From contig NC_133489.1 of NCBI RefSeq assembly GCF_025370935.1, forward strand, positions 23,861,167 through 23,925,166: a stretch of 64,000 nt of DNA. Reading direction: 5' to 3'. This document shows positions 13,371 to 26,600 of the stretch, in pieces. The DNA is from Choristoneura fumiferana (lineage: Eukaryota; Arthropoda; Insecta; Lepidoptera; Tortricidae). A program made the translations under genes and the position numbers. Position 1 is the stretch's first letter; each line of letters begins with the position of its first letter. The notes beneath the pieces are model-generated. The model had not been told where the DNA came from and searched no databases. It was given only the letters and a program-made list of their open reading frames with translations.

Positions 13371-16300
13371 CACGAGCTCTACTTTCCTTTATTTTTAATG
13401 CCGCAGCCCCTACGCCGTGAGCCATCTGTGACATGGAGACGCTTCAACAATAGGCGCAGTTGACACAGACAGACACAACGAGCTCATTTGCCCCAGCAAT
13501 CGTAATGTGCGATGCAATGTAGTTTCCATGTCGAATCTCTGGAAATATTTCAAGGAACGTAAGAACAAATCACCACGAAATGGTCCAACTCAGCATAAAA
13601 ATACACAAAAATGTAACTATGCATGAAGTATCACAAGTTAAAACCATGTTGTGAAAGACGCGTCGATATTACCGACCTCAGTATTACGAGTATTTACTAT
13701 GCGAGAGAGGCGCCGCAAAACAGAGCTCTAGCTTTTCCCTTTCTAAACAAGTTAGTTGCAGAACTTCATTGTGAGACATGATTACACTTGAGCTGTTGCA
13801 GGAAGCGCATAGATGCAGCCGCGAAACTTGAACGGGAACATCGCAGTCGCACCACACGTGCCGAGTTTTAACCGCTCATTGTTCTCTACAGTCGGGCTAA
13901 TTGTGCAAACGCAGTTTCGCGAGGCGCTGCTCGAAAAAATGAGATAAAAACTGGGTATAATTCACAGACCGCGGGTAATATACATCTATGGGCATTAAAT
14001 TAAGCTTACATGATAGCAAGACTGCTCGTGGCGGCCAACGACCTCACTTATTTCGTCAATTAACATAATGCAGGACTCGCGCGGTGGGAGCAGCGCAGCG
14101 GGGCCGGCGCGCGGAGTCAATTCAATTAGAAGAAGTGCGACCACTCGCCGCTGAATGGAGCTCGCTGCGCCTCAATAGCGCGCAGCCGGCGCCCCGGACG
14201 CCCGAGTGCCAAAAACACTCGCTCCATCCGTTATATTTAAATGAAAACATAGCTGCAAGCAGAAAAATAAAAAAAGCCTACTTTGTTTCGCAAAATCCTT
14301 CACTTCAGATGTTCTTGATCGCGTGAGCGCACCTTTTCAGAGTAATGTGGCGCACGCTGCCTCTCCGCTGTTGTTGAACGAGCTCCAGGAATGCTGTAAT
14401 GGGATTAGTATTGTACGATTTGCGACGTGTAGTAGTTGCCGAAACAGCAGAAGTTAGCGGAACACAGGTATTATGCGACAATTGCGAGAGGGCAAAGTTG
14501 TGCAACGCTGCGGAGCTGAGGGGCGGTGTGCCGACTGTTGGACGCGGCGAAGGAATTAAATGATCGACAAAGTTGCACAAAATGAACTATTACTCATCAG
14601 TAAGGGAAGTTTCTACTGTGAGTTTAACATTTTTTACAGTTAAAAAGCAAAATCCTAAAAATCCTTATTTATATTACGAGTATTTATAAATGCGAAAGTC
14701 AGTTCTTTCCTTTCTTCATTCGGCTTTTACGCCTCAACTACCGACTCGATTGCCATAATTTTTTCATACTTATACGAGAAGTGCGCATTTAGAGGCATCA
14801 GATTAGCTTTTCAACTGTTGCCGTATAATTAATATACTTGTAGGCTAGTACCGGAGCCCAGCTCCCGGCGTCCTGCGGCGGCTGCGGCGTCCGACCGCGG
14901 CCGTCGCAATCAAGCCCTGTCTTCATACAAATTCATTTCACTTTAATTCATGTCTTTTCATAGTTTTCATTCATCTGTTGCAGCCACCGTTCGGGGGGGG
15001 GGGTCACGGGCCCGCCGGCGTGTCCCACAACTCTCCCGCTTGATTTCACTACAAAATTACGTGTAGTCTAGTTTACAGGAAATTACTTGAAATTTAATAT
15101 TGGGGTAGTCGTATGTATTGTATACCTTGAACAGTGGTGATCACTTAACATTAGGAGACCCACTAGTTCGTTTGTCTGGCCTCTCTAACATAAAAAAACA
15201 GGATACGTTTCATCCCGCAAAATATAGTAGACAGCTTTATACTCTTACATTATTAATAGAATCACATTTTCATATTGACACTAATGGAGCATCCAGATTT
15301 ACTTCGCCGGTATCACATTCCGGAACACAGCGCAAGCGATCCCTCGCCAACCGCCCCCGGTCACGCTAAGCACGCCTCGTTTCATCTACTTTAATTAACA
15401 ACAATGAGACAGAACAACCTCCTCACGCTCAGAAAAACAATTAATTAGAAAACACCGCTTGATTTTACATCCGTAACAAAGACTTTTCTTGTTGCTCCAA
15501 GCTCGTCGCGTCATCTCACTGGAGATTCATTTTCTTTTCATCTCGCCCCCCCCCTTCCCGCTTCCCCTTAACCCGCCGCCGCCGACTCATCTCGATAACG
15601 GAGTGCGTTGTGAAGGCTGCGTCACTGGCCGCGTCGTCGCAGCGAGACTGCGCTCGTCGGCCGGTGCCGTGGCAGGTCATTTTATAGATTCTGTTCTAAC
15701 GTTACGTTAAATTAGTAAGAACCCAATGATATACTTATACTTAATGCATTGTTCATTACATCCAACTTTCAGAAGCTGCTTCAAACGTTTTATGTATTTC
15801 TGGTTATTTGATACTATTTAGTGCTTACCAAAATTGAATAAATCTTTTCTAGATTTATTTAATTGGTCATCACTTTCTTATCGTGTTTGTAACGTGTGTA
15901 ACTTTAACTTCGTCAACTATTTGGGGCTGGAGTTTGCACAGACAGCGTAACTGACGCCGCAACAGTCCGCCGGCCCGACAGCGCGGGCGCCGGCCGCCGC
16001 TGTCAGCCGAAGGCGCCCGCCGCCGCACGCGGCGCTCATCACTCAAATTGAACCCCCAGCTGAAACACTCCCACTTTTAATACTCGTGTCATTCGGGTAA
16101 ATATCAGCTTCACTTTAATTACTTCAGGTGTTTTTATTATCCTTCCACACACATTCGTTTGAATGAACCGTAAACTTATCGCTCTTGCCAATTGTTCGCA
16201 CATGTTGGAACATTAGTCAGAACCGAAATTCTGTTTATATTTCAGCTGTTTGAGTTTTATTTTGCTGACGGGATAATAAAGAAAGAGTTACAGAAAAAAT

Positions 16301-17276
16301 CGGCGAATAAATCTTGATGAATCCAAGCGCATTCGTCTAATCAGAGATGTACTGATAATTCTCATTGTTCGGGACGAAAAGATCAACAAAAGGCCGCCAT
16401 CAGCAGTAAACGCGAGCGCACAAAGGATTAATCAGAGCGGCGGCAGTGCGGCGCGTCTCTAGACGCAAGGAATGTCCGGACCTGATGCCTCATCAATTGT
16501 TAACTCACTATCAAATCGACTGATTGATTGACATCTCTTGTTTTGGATGAGCACCAATGGCAATGTGCATAAGTGTCGCATCATGTCATGACAAGAAAAA
16601 AATCGTAAAGAGAAATAAAAAATATAACCGCAATCACCGCCTCCCATGGACACCCGTAACATACGCATCTTTAAAATTATACTGAAATAATTCGAAATTT
16701 CCTCATTAAAAAATTCAACCAGACTGTGTTTTATTTAAAGTTTATTTAAGAACTGAATATTTCGAATTGTTTCAGTTTAATTTTAAAGGTGCGTAAGTTG
16801 AATTACGGATCCCTACGTAACTGCGGACCTTTTTTAAGAACACACTAAAAGTTCTTTATGCACTTATTACGTTTGGATTAAAGCACTACTACTGTATCGT
16901 TCAAAGGTTAACTGGAACTGGAAGAGATCCCTTTAAGGCATAAATTCGCCTTTGTACATCTCTTATTATACTGTGTTCTGTTATTTTCATTTGTTTTTAT
17001 GTACCATCAGCCAAAAATGTGGTCTAGCACCCTAAAGTTGATAATCGTTTGCATGTCATTTTTAAAAATTGATAGACAGAATACAATACTGTACACTTCG
17101 CGAAATGATGATAACTGGGTTTGATTCCCAGCCCCACATGTATTATTGACTAGTATTTTTTTATTTTGTTTTAATTTTGGAAGAATTTACACTGTTAAAG
17201 TACTTTAGGCCGTTGGTTTAGGAAATTTCAAAGTTGATACCAAACCTGATGAGCTCTGGCTGACATAAAGCTCAGA

Positions 17277-17360
17277 AAAATCTCGCAAGTTGCATTACAT
17301 TGCGAGGCCATAAAGCAGATGACTTTGAAGTGGTCAATCGAGAGACGCAATGTAATGGGT
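17277..17360. mobile_element. Degraded fold-back MITE just upstream of the first exon
   Basis: GCAAGTTGCATTACATTGCG, then GAAGTGGTCAATCGAG and CGCAATGTAATG match the better preserved copy at 24,171-24,254. The element ends about 25 bases before the putative 5' exon boundary at 17,386. Confidence 0.55.
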
Positions 17361-17385
17361 ACATCTCACAGGGTTTTTGTTGCAG

Positions 17386-17634
17386 GTGCAGAGCAGAGGC
17401 GGGCGGCGCGCGGCACTCGGCGCTGGGCGGCGCGGCGGAACGCACGCGACACGCGACACGCGACACAACGCGACGCGCGGCTGACACTCGCCCGCGACCG
17501 ACTCTACGTTGAATGGTGGTTGTGATTCTACAACTTTATACTATGGACTTTTTGTGAAGTGCATACTCTCAAAGTTTAAAGCAAAGTTGCGGTGGATAAA
17601 CAGTTTGTGATGTCCGTGATCAGGGATAGTTGAG
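17386..17634 (+). other. Dscam: Probable 5'UTR of the Dscam-like gene
   Basis: A pyrimidine-rich acceptor (GGGTTTTTGTTGCAG) ends at 17,385, and a strong donor (GTAAGT) begins at 17,650. The segment is GC-rich at first, with a short GACACGC repeat at about 17,447-17,468. An in-frame TGA at 17,617-17,619 lies upstream of the ATG at 17,635, so translation should begin there. The first transcribed base could also lie inside this segment instead of an upstream exon existing. The exon is predicted from splice signals and from the phase match to the next exon. Confidence 0.5.
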
Positions 17635-17649
17635 ATGGCTTTGAAAGTT
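17635..17649 (+). CDS. Dscam: Dscam-like exon 1 (start codon, MALKV)
   Basis: ATG GCT TTG AAA GTT is followed at once by a consensus donor GTAAGT and ends in phase 0. Exon 2 also begins in phase 0 with ATG. Joined, they read MALKVMLLLAASLLAAP, a good signal peptide with a basic residue before a leucine/alanine core. This choice of start is inferred. If the exon is not used, translation could start at the ATG of exon 2. Confidence 0.5.
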
Positions 17650-20600
17650 GTAAGTAATTAATGTTGCAAAGATTTTTTTATGGGAAAATGATGTAGGTAC
17701 TTATTTTTTAGATGCACGTAGAATCAAGTGCTCTCTTAGAGTACCCTCGTTACAATGATTTTGTTAGACAGATGGTGTGATGCTACAAGACGTTTATTGC
17801 GTACCTCCATAAATGCTAAAGTTCCATTGTAAAACTTTGTAAAACTTTGAAATTAAATAAAACTAAAGAGAAATAAACAAAGGAAAACATTTGTTAAGAA
17901 ATAATACAACCGTTTCAAATTGAATTAAATCATTAAATGACAACCTGAAGGATATTTTGCAACTTTTTAAAAGTCGCGTTTCCTCACAAAGTTTTCACTT
18001 AAGTAATTCAAAAGACCATCAATTATACTTCACAGAAAATTCCCAATGACGTCAATCAATTCCTCTGGCTAATTTATTATAATACAAAACTAATTTGTAT
18101 CTCGAAAATGGTTACAGTGTTCTCACTTGCCTCTTGCCTGTGAGAGAATAAAATTATTGCCCACAATTTCGCGCGTTTCGACACGTAAGCAAACTTGAAA
18201 AGTTTTTTTTTAATTGAAAAACCATTTAAAACTTTTCATTATTTTTAAGTTTTCGTACGCTCCCATTCAAATATAAAAGTCTGTCTGTCACAGAAAATTA
18301 ACACCAATTTTACTGGACTGATTGAGTGCTTGATACACTTTATGCTTGCCGTGCTAAAATACGGTATGTGCAGTATGTATTTTATTTATGTAAACTCTTT
18401 ATTGTACAAAAGAAAAGAAACTAAATACGATTGACAAACTTTGAGATACTTGTATTAAAGTACGTAGTGTAACCTAAATAAATGAATTTTGAATTGGGAG
18501 GCTTTTGGGGGGAAATCGGATAGCCAAAATAAGTTTACTAACTGTAACATCTGCCATGTCATGTCTAATGAACGGGCTTGTGACGGGTCTTTTGTATATT
18601 TTTTGTTTCATAATTTTATATTACTGTACCTAGTTGGTAAATATTAAAGTCCGTCGTTAACTTTAAAAGAAAAAAATAGAATTAAGGTCAAATGAACTTA
18701 ATTTCTCTTGGACACTTATTGGTTTAACTCTTATTTTTTAAATTACTAACACTACATTTGTTAGACTGACGAAAGAAGGTCTTCGCAGTGACGAAAAAAG
18801 GCACTTGTAAATGAATAAAAACGCGAAAAGAATCCCAATAGTTCCATTAAAATTTAATGATGAAACGAACCACAGTGAGAAATCGTTTTTGTTTTGACCC
18901 ACGATTATCTAGAGCTTGCCACCTGAGTTCTGCTCTACTCGTTATAAATCCCAGCGCGGCGTCTTGAGGTGCGCCTATAAATTCCCAAAGTGCCAGCGAT
19001 GCCCCACCGAGAGCCCAAATACAATTGTACAGTGGATCTAATTTACCCGGTGAGGCACCCTCGTCGGAGCTGGACTGTGACAGGCGGAAATTGCGCGAAA
19101 CAGAACCCCCCACAAAAGGAGGGGGCACTACTCATGTTAAAACAACTTAACTTTAATTATTTGGCCAAACACACTAGTTTTGGACCCAAACACAGAGTTT
19201 TCGTCACCCTCCGTCACCCTCGATTATGATGACATAACTGGGATCAAATGAGCCCAGTGCGCGATAGGCCGTGCTCGGCCATGCAGTGACTGCGTCGATC
19301 AGTATTCTCTGTCGGCTGCAAAGGGTACAATGGACCATGATTTTAGAGTCGAATGCGGTTGCTTAATTTAAATTTGGTTTTAGACCTACATCCCACTAAT
19401 ATTATACAGTGTGCTAGGAAATCAGATGCGGATATTTTGATGATCGTTTATTTGCATCGTTGTTAATTAGTTGCAATTAAATTAAATAAAATAAAATAAA
19501 TTTAATGCAAGGATGATTATTTTTGGACGGAATGGTATTTTTGTATGAAACAAAAAAAATATTACCACACAATACTTAAATAATTTATGTGTATAATTGG
19601 TTCTTAGGTTATTAATTACATACCCTGAAAATATCCGAACCTAATTTTGTAGCACCTTATAAATGAGAAAGTTTGTAAGTCTGTTTGTTTGGTTGTTACT
19701 TCATCACGTCTAAACCGCTGAACCGATTTAGATGAAATTTGGTATACAGCTAGTTTGAGTCCCGAAGAATGACATAGAATAGTTTTTATCCCGGAAAATT
19801 GCACAGTTCCCTCGGGACACAGGCTTGTAAGTTATATGTGTATTGTTTTGGAGCGGCAGGTCGTAGTGCGAATTGGGAACTTCACACACATCATTTAATT
19901 TCTGCGCGGTATATACAGGTTTTCTCACGATGTTTTCCATCACTATAAAGCTAACGGTCAATTTCAAATGTAATTTCGCACGTAAATTCCGAAAAACTCA
20001 GAGATGCGATCCCGGGCTCCAACCCACGACCCTCTGCTTGCGAAGTCATAATGTCAAACCACTAGGCTACCATGACTGCTACAACGGCTTACGTGGATAA
20101 TATAAGTAGAGTGTAATTCAACAGGGTGCTTTTATTCTTTATCGTAACCCATATCAATGCTCCTCCAGAACACTCCGTAGCAGTACCTACTCTTTGGCAA
20201 TGGCCTGTAGTGGATTAAGTGCAGCCACTCCTATGTATGTTATTGCTTCTTGGTGGGAAGGCACATATTATTAGCTTAGTTCACCGGCAATATACACGGC
20301 TAAGCGGTTTATTGCGACGGCTCGTAGCCGCACTACGTGCTACGGCGCGCTACGAATTGCTACGTACCTCGTAGCACTCCAAGCTTCAAGTGCACTTTCA
20401 GCATATTGGATTGGATACTGAATACTGCACCGGCTAAGTGCAGCGTGCTACTTTGGTACTCAAAATGTTAATAGATATTGCAGTGAAAGGCGGGCCCATT
20501 GGAGGACAACGTACGGCAGATTCGCTGTTACTATTACAATGTGCGGCAGATCGGTGGAGGAGATGGCCCTAGGCCTAGGTAATACGCCGTGGTCCCTGGA

Positions 20601-23600
20601 TCCACAAAAATTCAGTCGCCTCAACACCCGGACAACGAACACCACGCTGTACGAAACACGGGACAGGGGCCGCGCTAACAAGTACCTTAGGTTCGATGTC
20701 ATACGCCATTTGTTAAGAAAAACGGTATCCGATTTTTTAACTTAAATTGCATACGTCATATACTTCGGAATTACTCTGTGTCAAATTATTAACAGAATAA
20801 GTGAACAAATTCTCCTTTTTATTGCCTCAAGCGCGACTCGCGAAGCGGGAACTACGGCAGATGCCATCCACTTCGACGAATTGCGACGCGATTATCACCC
20901 GGCGTCGCGCCATGAAATGTTACGACACGCCACTCACGCGACGTCATACAAACGTGAGACGCGCGTGCTTCGTCACGTGGACACACGACGTCGTGCGATG
21001 TCACGCTACGTCATGCAAGCACGTGTCTTCATGTAATATCACGCGACGTCACGTAAGCACGCGACACCATGCCATACCAAGCGACGCCACACAACGACAA
21101 AGCACGCTGCGAACCGTTACAAACTGCTCAGCAAAGCCTTTGTTCTCTCGAGTGTATTAATACCCCGCGCTTAGACGCGAGATCGCTGTGATGTAATTAA
21201 TTAAGAAGCGACCTTTGTTCATAAATGCATAGAAAACAACACTATTTCTTAATAGTCTTAATTAACGAAATTGCAACCGAAAGGAAATTTCTACGCGCAA
21301 AGGAACTACAACGGTTTTTATGAGGCACGTTACGACGTTTTTAATTAAACGGCCTTTGTGCTGGCGCCGCGTCTTCGCTGCGGCAGCGGATGCAGGCGCA
21401 GCGGGAGAAGCCGAGCTGCGTTAGCGGCGTAATATCGCGCGCCGGTTGATTGCAACTTGCGCCGCTTTGTGCCAGTTGCCGGCCGGGTGACGCCGGACGC
21501 GCGCCCGGCAAGTTCCGTCCGGTTACCTCTCATACCTCACGGTTGCGAGAATAATCTACCTACTGCGTTGTTTTCATACAACGAGCACGGCTGTTGTTAA
21601 AACGGTTGTGCTTTAAAAGTCTGTATTTTAACGTGAATTGTTGAGGAAGTTATTAATTTTAAACGACGCCATTATCGTAGCCATTAATTTAAACGCAAAT
21701 AAGCGTCTACGAGGAGGGTAAGTCGACGTGACGGGCCGCTCGTGCCCATTACTCGCGCGATAAATCTAATTTGCTTGAAACATCCAACGCGGGCGGGATT
21801 ACACACGAAATCACGCTGTTGTGTTGCAGACGTGTCGACGGAGCGCAAATATCTAGACGTAGCGATAACTGAGAGGGCAGCGCGCGGGCCCGGAGTGTCG
21901 GCGCTGATAGCTCCAGGCGCGTCGTGTCGCGTGTCGCGTGTTGCGTGTCCCCTGTGTAAGCAGACGCCCCTGTCACAATATACGTAACAACTTAGTTGTG
22001 TGTATTGTGACCCTGTGCTCGACGCCCTCGAGCCTGAGCGAGGCTCTTTTGCTGTTTGTGTAGCGTGAGACGCCTCTCGCCATGGAGACCGTTCGAACTT
22101 TTTAAACAAATAGTTTTGAAAATGACAACAAGCGTTTAGTTGCGCAAGCGCGGTACCAATGAGTACAGGTAAACGAAGGAAACCTTTCATTTTGAATGTA
22201 CTATTTGATTACTAATTGGCTACACATTTGATTTTCGTAGTCTAAGACGAAATATTATGAAATGAAATAAGAAATTAAGGTTTTATTTAGAAAGAAGAAA
22301 GAAAATTCGTTTATTCACAACACAAGTACAAATAGACAACTCGTAGGGAAGTATGTGTCAATGCGGTTGTGAATCGGACACTGGCTCAGTATAATGCTAT
22401 TTAGGTTTTATGTCGTTAACTACTAGTAAATTAGTACAGTCGTCATCATAAAGATCGGAACTTTTTTGGTGCTGAATAACATCTGCGTAGCAAAATGTCG
22501 TGTTCAGATAATAATATGTTTGACTACCTAAACAGCTCCCATCTTCATGACGGAGACTGTACATCCGCCTTGTGTTGCCCACAGATGCTGCTGCTGGCGG
22601 CCTCCCTGCTCGCCGCTCCCCGTGAGTACTCGCACTCCCATACCTTTGTAAATACTAAATCTCTGACAATAAACGATCTCATAGTCAAAATACCACTAAC
22701 ACTAGTAAGTAATGTTGCCGAAACGCCGAGGTAAATATTACTCGTGTAATATTTACCTCGCGTTTAAAACGTAATAAACGATCTCATTTCTAATTTTATT
22801 CCGAATAAAAAATGTATAAAAAATTGAGCTTCCTACTATTAAGATTGGTTTTTTGGAATCTTTTTGTATTTTTTATTTCAATTCCAAATTTTTTGAATGC
22901 TTAATAACGATATCTCTTGTCCGGGTGAGCGGTTAGTTCCAATGGAATGCCGAAAGTTTCTCGATGAGGGCTACGGTATAGATGTTGCTAGCGTTACTGC
23001 TTAAGTGGCTAAATAAGAAACAAACAAGCTGAGATATGTGGTGCATAGGGTAAATTCGTGTCTGTACCGTTGTTCAGCAGTGGTGTAGCGGTATAGCACG
23101 CGGCACGGAATGCCTAGGACCTGGGTTCGATTCCCAGTGCTGGTCTTATTTTTTTGTGCATCTATATTTCAGTTTGTATTTGCAATTCTTCCTACTATTA
23201 TAAATACCAAATTAAAATAGCAATTTTGTAACCTTTACTTTCCGTGTACTGCCATAGCAACCGCTACTCTTATTTCATAGTCGTGCGGGGATCGTTCTTA
23301 CTTGTGTTGGAAGCATACATAAAGGAACCTTTATAAAATAGCGTAGGTATGACTCTCGCGGGCTCTTGGTCTCCTCCTCTCCTGATTATTGTTTGTACAG
23401 TTGAGATAAACACCACATACCGGGATACAGCTCAGAGGCAATCAAGCTCACGAGCCGGAGCGCGCGGCGTCGCCCGGCCCGCGCTTCTTATCTCAATGTC
23501 GATACGATTCCCCTCATTTCGTTACGAGCACAAAGATTGTTACCTTTATTTTTCATGTTCGTGTTTTTATTTGGAAGCTCGTTCTGACTTTGATTAAAGT

Positions 23601-26600
23601 AGGTACCAGTAGGAAGGAAAAAACATATAAAATTGATTCGTTGCGTCTCGAAGAGCGGAGATAAATGGCCGGGGGAGGGGGCGAGGACTACACGTGCTTA
23701 TTTGTGCAAACTGTGTTTACACGCGAACCCACTCAGCTGCGCCGCGCGGGAGGAAGCAATTTTCCTGTGGCGAGAAACATTGTACCTACATGCAACGTTT
23801 ATAGTTTAAACATTCCTGCCCAATCTTTTTCTTGCACAAACAAATTAAAATGCGGACGGGCTTTAGATGGCTTACATTGTGCATCAACCTCCAAGTTCTG
23901 TCTGCTAAATTTGCTTAATTTAACACTTTTGTCGACACAGTGGTTGAAATTTATCTAAACAAGTGCCCAAAAGGTTCCCACGTGATACTTTATGGGAACT
24001 TCACACACCCTTTTTCTTTAGGTGTATGTGTGTTGTGTTGGTGATTTTTAAGACTACTAACTTCACTATTAATCCTGAGTTAGACGGTGTGACAAATATC
24101 AATAAATCATATAAAGCCGTGCGTCCACAGAATTTGGTCCAAAACGCAATTTGGACCTGCAATAAAAATAGTGCAAGTTGCATTACATTGGGAGGCCGTG
24201 TAGCAAACGAGTGTGAAGTGGTCATCGAGCCCCGCTATGTAATGCAACTTGCACGATCCTTCCTTCTTCTTCTGTGTTACGAGTAAAACTTTAATAATCA
24301 ATTAGCGTGCGGTATGGAGCACATACATACGTATATTTCTCGCGCTGTCTAAATAAGACTTTAGTTCATTGTTGTATTCTTTTCCACGTGTTGCTATGTC
24401 GCGGCGGACGCGCTGGCTGCAGAGCGGCGGGCTCGTTGTTAAAGTGAAATAGAAATGAATTCTGAGCGGAACTTAACCGGATTACGCAGCGGAGGACAAT
24501 CCTACAACCCCCCCCCCCCCCTCAACACACAACTTGTACAAAGATATACTCGCGCCGCGATCACAGCTGAGCAGTATTTATCAAGTTCGAGCATACGTCA
24601 AAGAAACTGAAGAATCGTGGACGAAAAAATAAAGACCGAAATTTGTATAGAATGAAAATCGTCGTCTGTATTTCCGGAAGAATACAATCTAGGGCTCTTC
24701 AAGGCTAGAAAGCAAGCTTTGGCCTCATCTGCACTTTTAACATCACGTGAGTTAGGGGTAAATCATGGTCAGAAACCGATATCGCCGTTAGTATAAAAAG
24801 TTGCGACTACACAATCCCCTAGCGCCCGTGCTGGCCGCGCCGCCGGCGGCGGGTGGCCGCGGCCCGCGCGCCCTATTTTGTGAAACGACTCCAAACTCCA
24901 CTTGTGTTGTTTGAGACTTTAAGTGGCTCAAACTTTGTTCGTTTGCAAAAAATCCGCCCTCGACCCGGACTGCCCGCTACGCATGTACTCCCAAACGCGA
25001 TTGTTTGAAAACACTTTACTCTTATTTATTTTAAAAACAACAGCAACAAAGCAAGTAAAAGCAACAATGAACCAGATGGAACCCGCCCTCTCCGCGCGAC
25101 ACTCCGGCGCGCTACGATCTCCGCTGGTTGTCGGTCCGCAACCGCAAAACTCCGTATTACTTACTGCATTAAACTTCTCCGGCTCGGGTTTACGCATATT
25201 ATTCCCAGGTTAAGTGCGATTCACTGTTTTTATTTCATTTCGTTGAGATTGTACTCTCCCTTTGTAACGAAATTTTAATGTAGCCCCAAGCAGCTAAGAT
25301 ACTCCGGACTGTTCACGCTACATTGTAAATATGTATTTTACAAAAACATAGAATCTGTTATTATTCGTTTTTAATAATGTTTTGTTTAAAATGATAACAT
25401 TATGATTTAAACTTATATTGTATCCCAAAAAAATGTTTCCAGTCAAAAAAACTGGGCAAGTCCGAATCGGACTCGCGCACCGCGCTCTTTCCGAATGATT
25501 TAATACTTCTAGTGTATGCAGAGCCCTACTCTTAAGCAAAATGTACGCAGTGTGGGGTCAGATTATATTGGTCATTGATATTTACAAACAGACAAAAAAA
25601 ATCAAGCTTCATCAAATCAATAAATTTTCAGACTTTTCTAGTTGGTTGTGTTATAATAGCTACCTTCATACCAAATTTCAAGATTCTGAGTTCACGGGAA
25701 GTACCCTGTAGGTAGGTTTTGATTCCCTTGCGAGTTTCGAAAATGAGGGACAGTAGACCTCAGTATTTGATATACATTTCAGCTTGATACCTCCACGCGT
25801 TCCCGAGAAAGCTTGAAGACACAGATTACGACGTTCACTTACGCAATTTGAACGTCCGAAGCGGACCTCCCACATTGTCCTACACCTCAATTTTTCAATA
25901 TTTAACTCCAACTGAAATTGAGTTACAAGTGTATAGTTTTGATCATTAAAAAACGTAGTAGTATTTGATATACATTTCATTGATAATTAAAGATAGACAG
26001 ACAGAAAATGATCTATAATATAACAATTCTTGGACAATTGATGAATATTTTTTATTATAATTTGCGTCCGCGAAGCGGAGCTCCGTCGACATTGTCTTAC
26101 AGTCCTTAATTTTTCAGAATTTAACATGTAAGTAAATACAACGTGAATAGACTGAAGATGATGTTGAACCTAGGCATTATATAGTATGTATTTTGACCAT
26201 TATAAAAAACGTAGGTACTATAGGAATTTTAATTGTTATTTCTTTCAACTATTACATATTCTGATTGTATATATTCTGAACATATACATTGTGAACTTAG
26301 TCATTTTAATTGTATGTACTTCGACCAATATGAAAAACGTGCTTTATGAATTTTGTTTAATATTTATTTTAATAATTTCAACCGATATGTATTTTAAATT
26401 TATACATTATAATACGTACCCAACTCAACATGTCGGGCTAATTTTTTTTTGTATGACTTTTTGCATGTACCTATAACTGAATTTTACAGGGCTTTGGTTT
26501 TATACTGTAATGCTGTTTCTTATCGATAAATCGTAATAATAGTTATTTGTGTCACAAGGGAGCAAAATGGTGTATTTACGGCGAGGGCGTACATTGAATC

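Larger units (their letters stand above)
1..17385. other. Upstream non-coding region
   Basis: I see no recognisable gene here on either strand. All open frames are short, lack known motifs and do not chain by splice sites. The DNA is mostly AT-rich with CpG-rich islets (about 5,440-5,580, 11,030-11,110, 15,950-16,040) and homopolymer runs such as C(13) near 3,486 and G runs near 7,280 and 14,995. Repeats are listed separately. Some islets may be regulatory for the Dscam-like gene downstream, but nothing in the sequence proves that. Confidence 0.6.
17650..22584 (+). other. Intron 1 of the Dscam-like gene
   Basis: This is a 4.9-kb intron. It holds dispersed repeats at about 19,650-19,815, a reversed SINE at 19,905-20,095, a TGACGT-rich degenerate repeat at 20,880-21,110, and a LINE 3' end at 22,288-22,375. 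I see no coding exon in it. Confidence 0.45.
23201..26550 (+). other. Second large intron, middle part
   Basis: No exon is recognised. It holds the MITE at 24,171-24,254, a C(12) run at about 24,511, the repeat starting at 25,443, and AT-rich DNA from 26,130 to 26,550. The 96- to 107-residue frames in it lack any domain. Confidence 0.4.

Noticed and set aside
21684..22190. 168-residue - strand frame as a gene
   Set aside because: It has no recognisable domain and no splice support. Parts derive from a GTGTCGCGTGTCGCGTG-type repeat.
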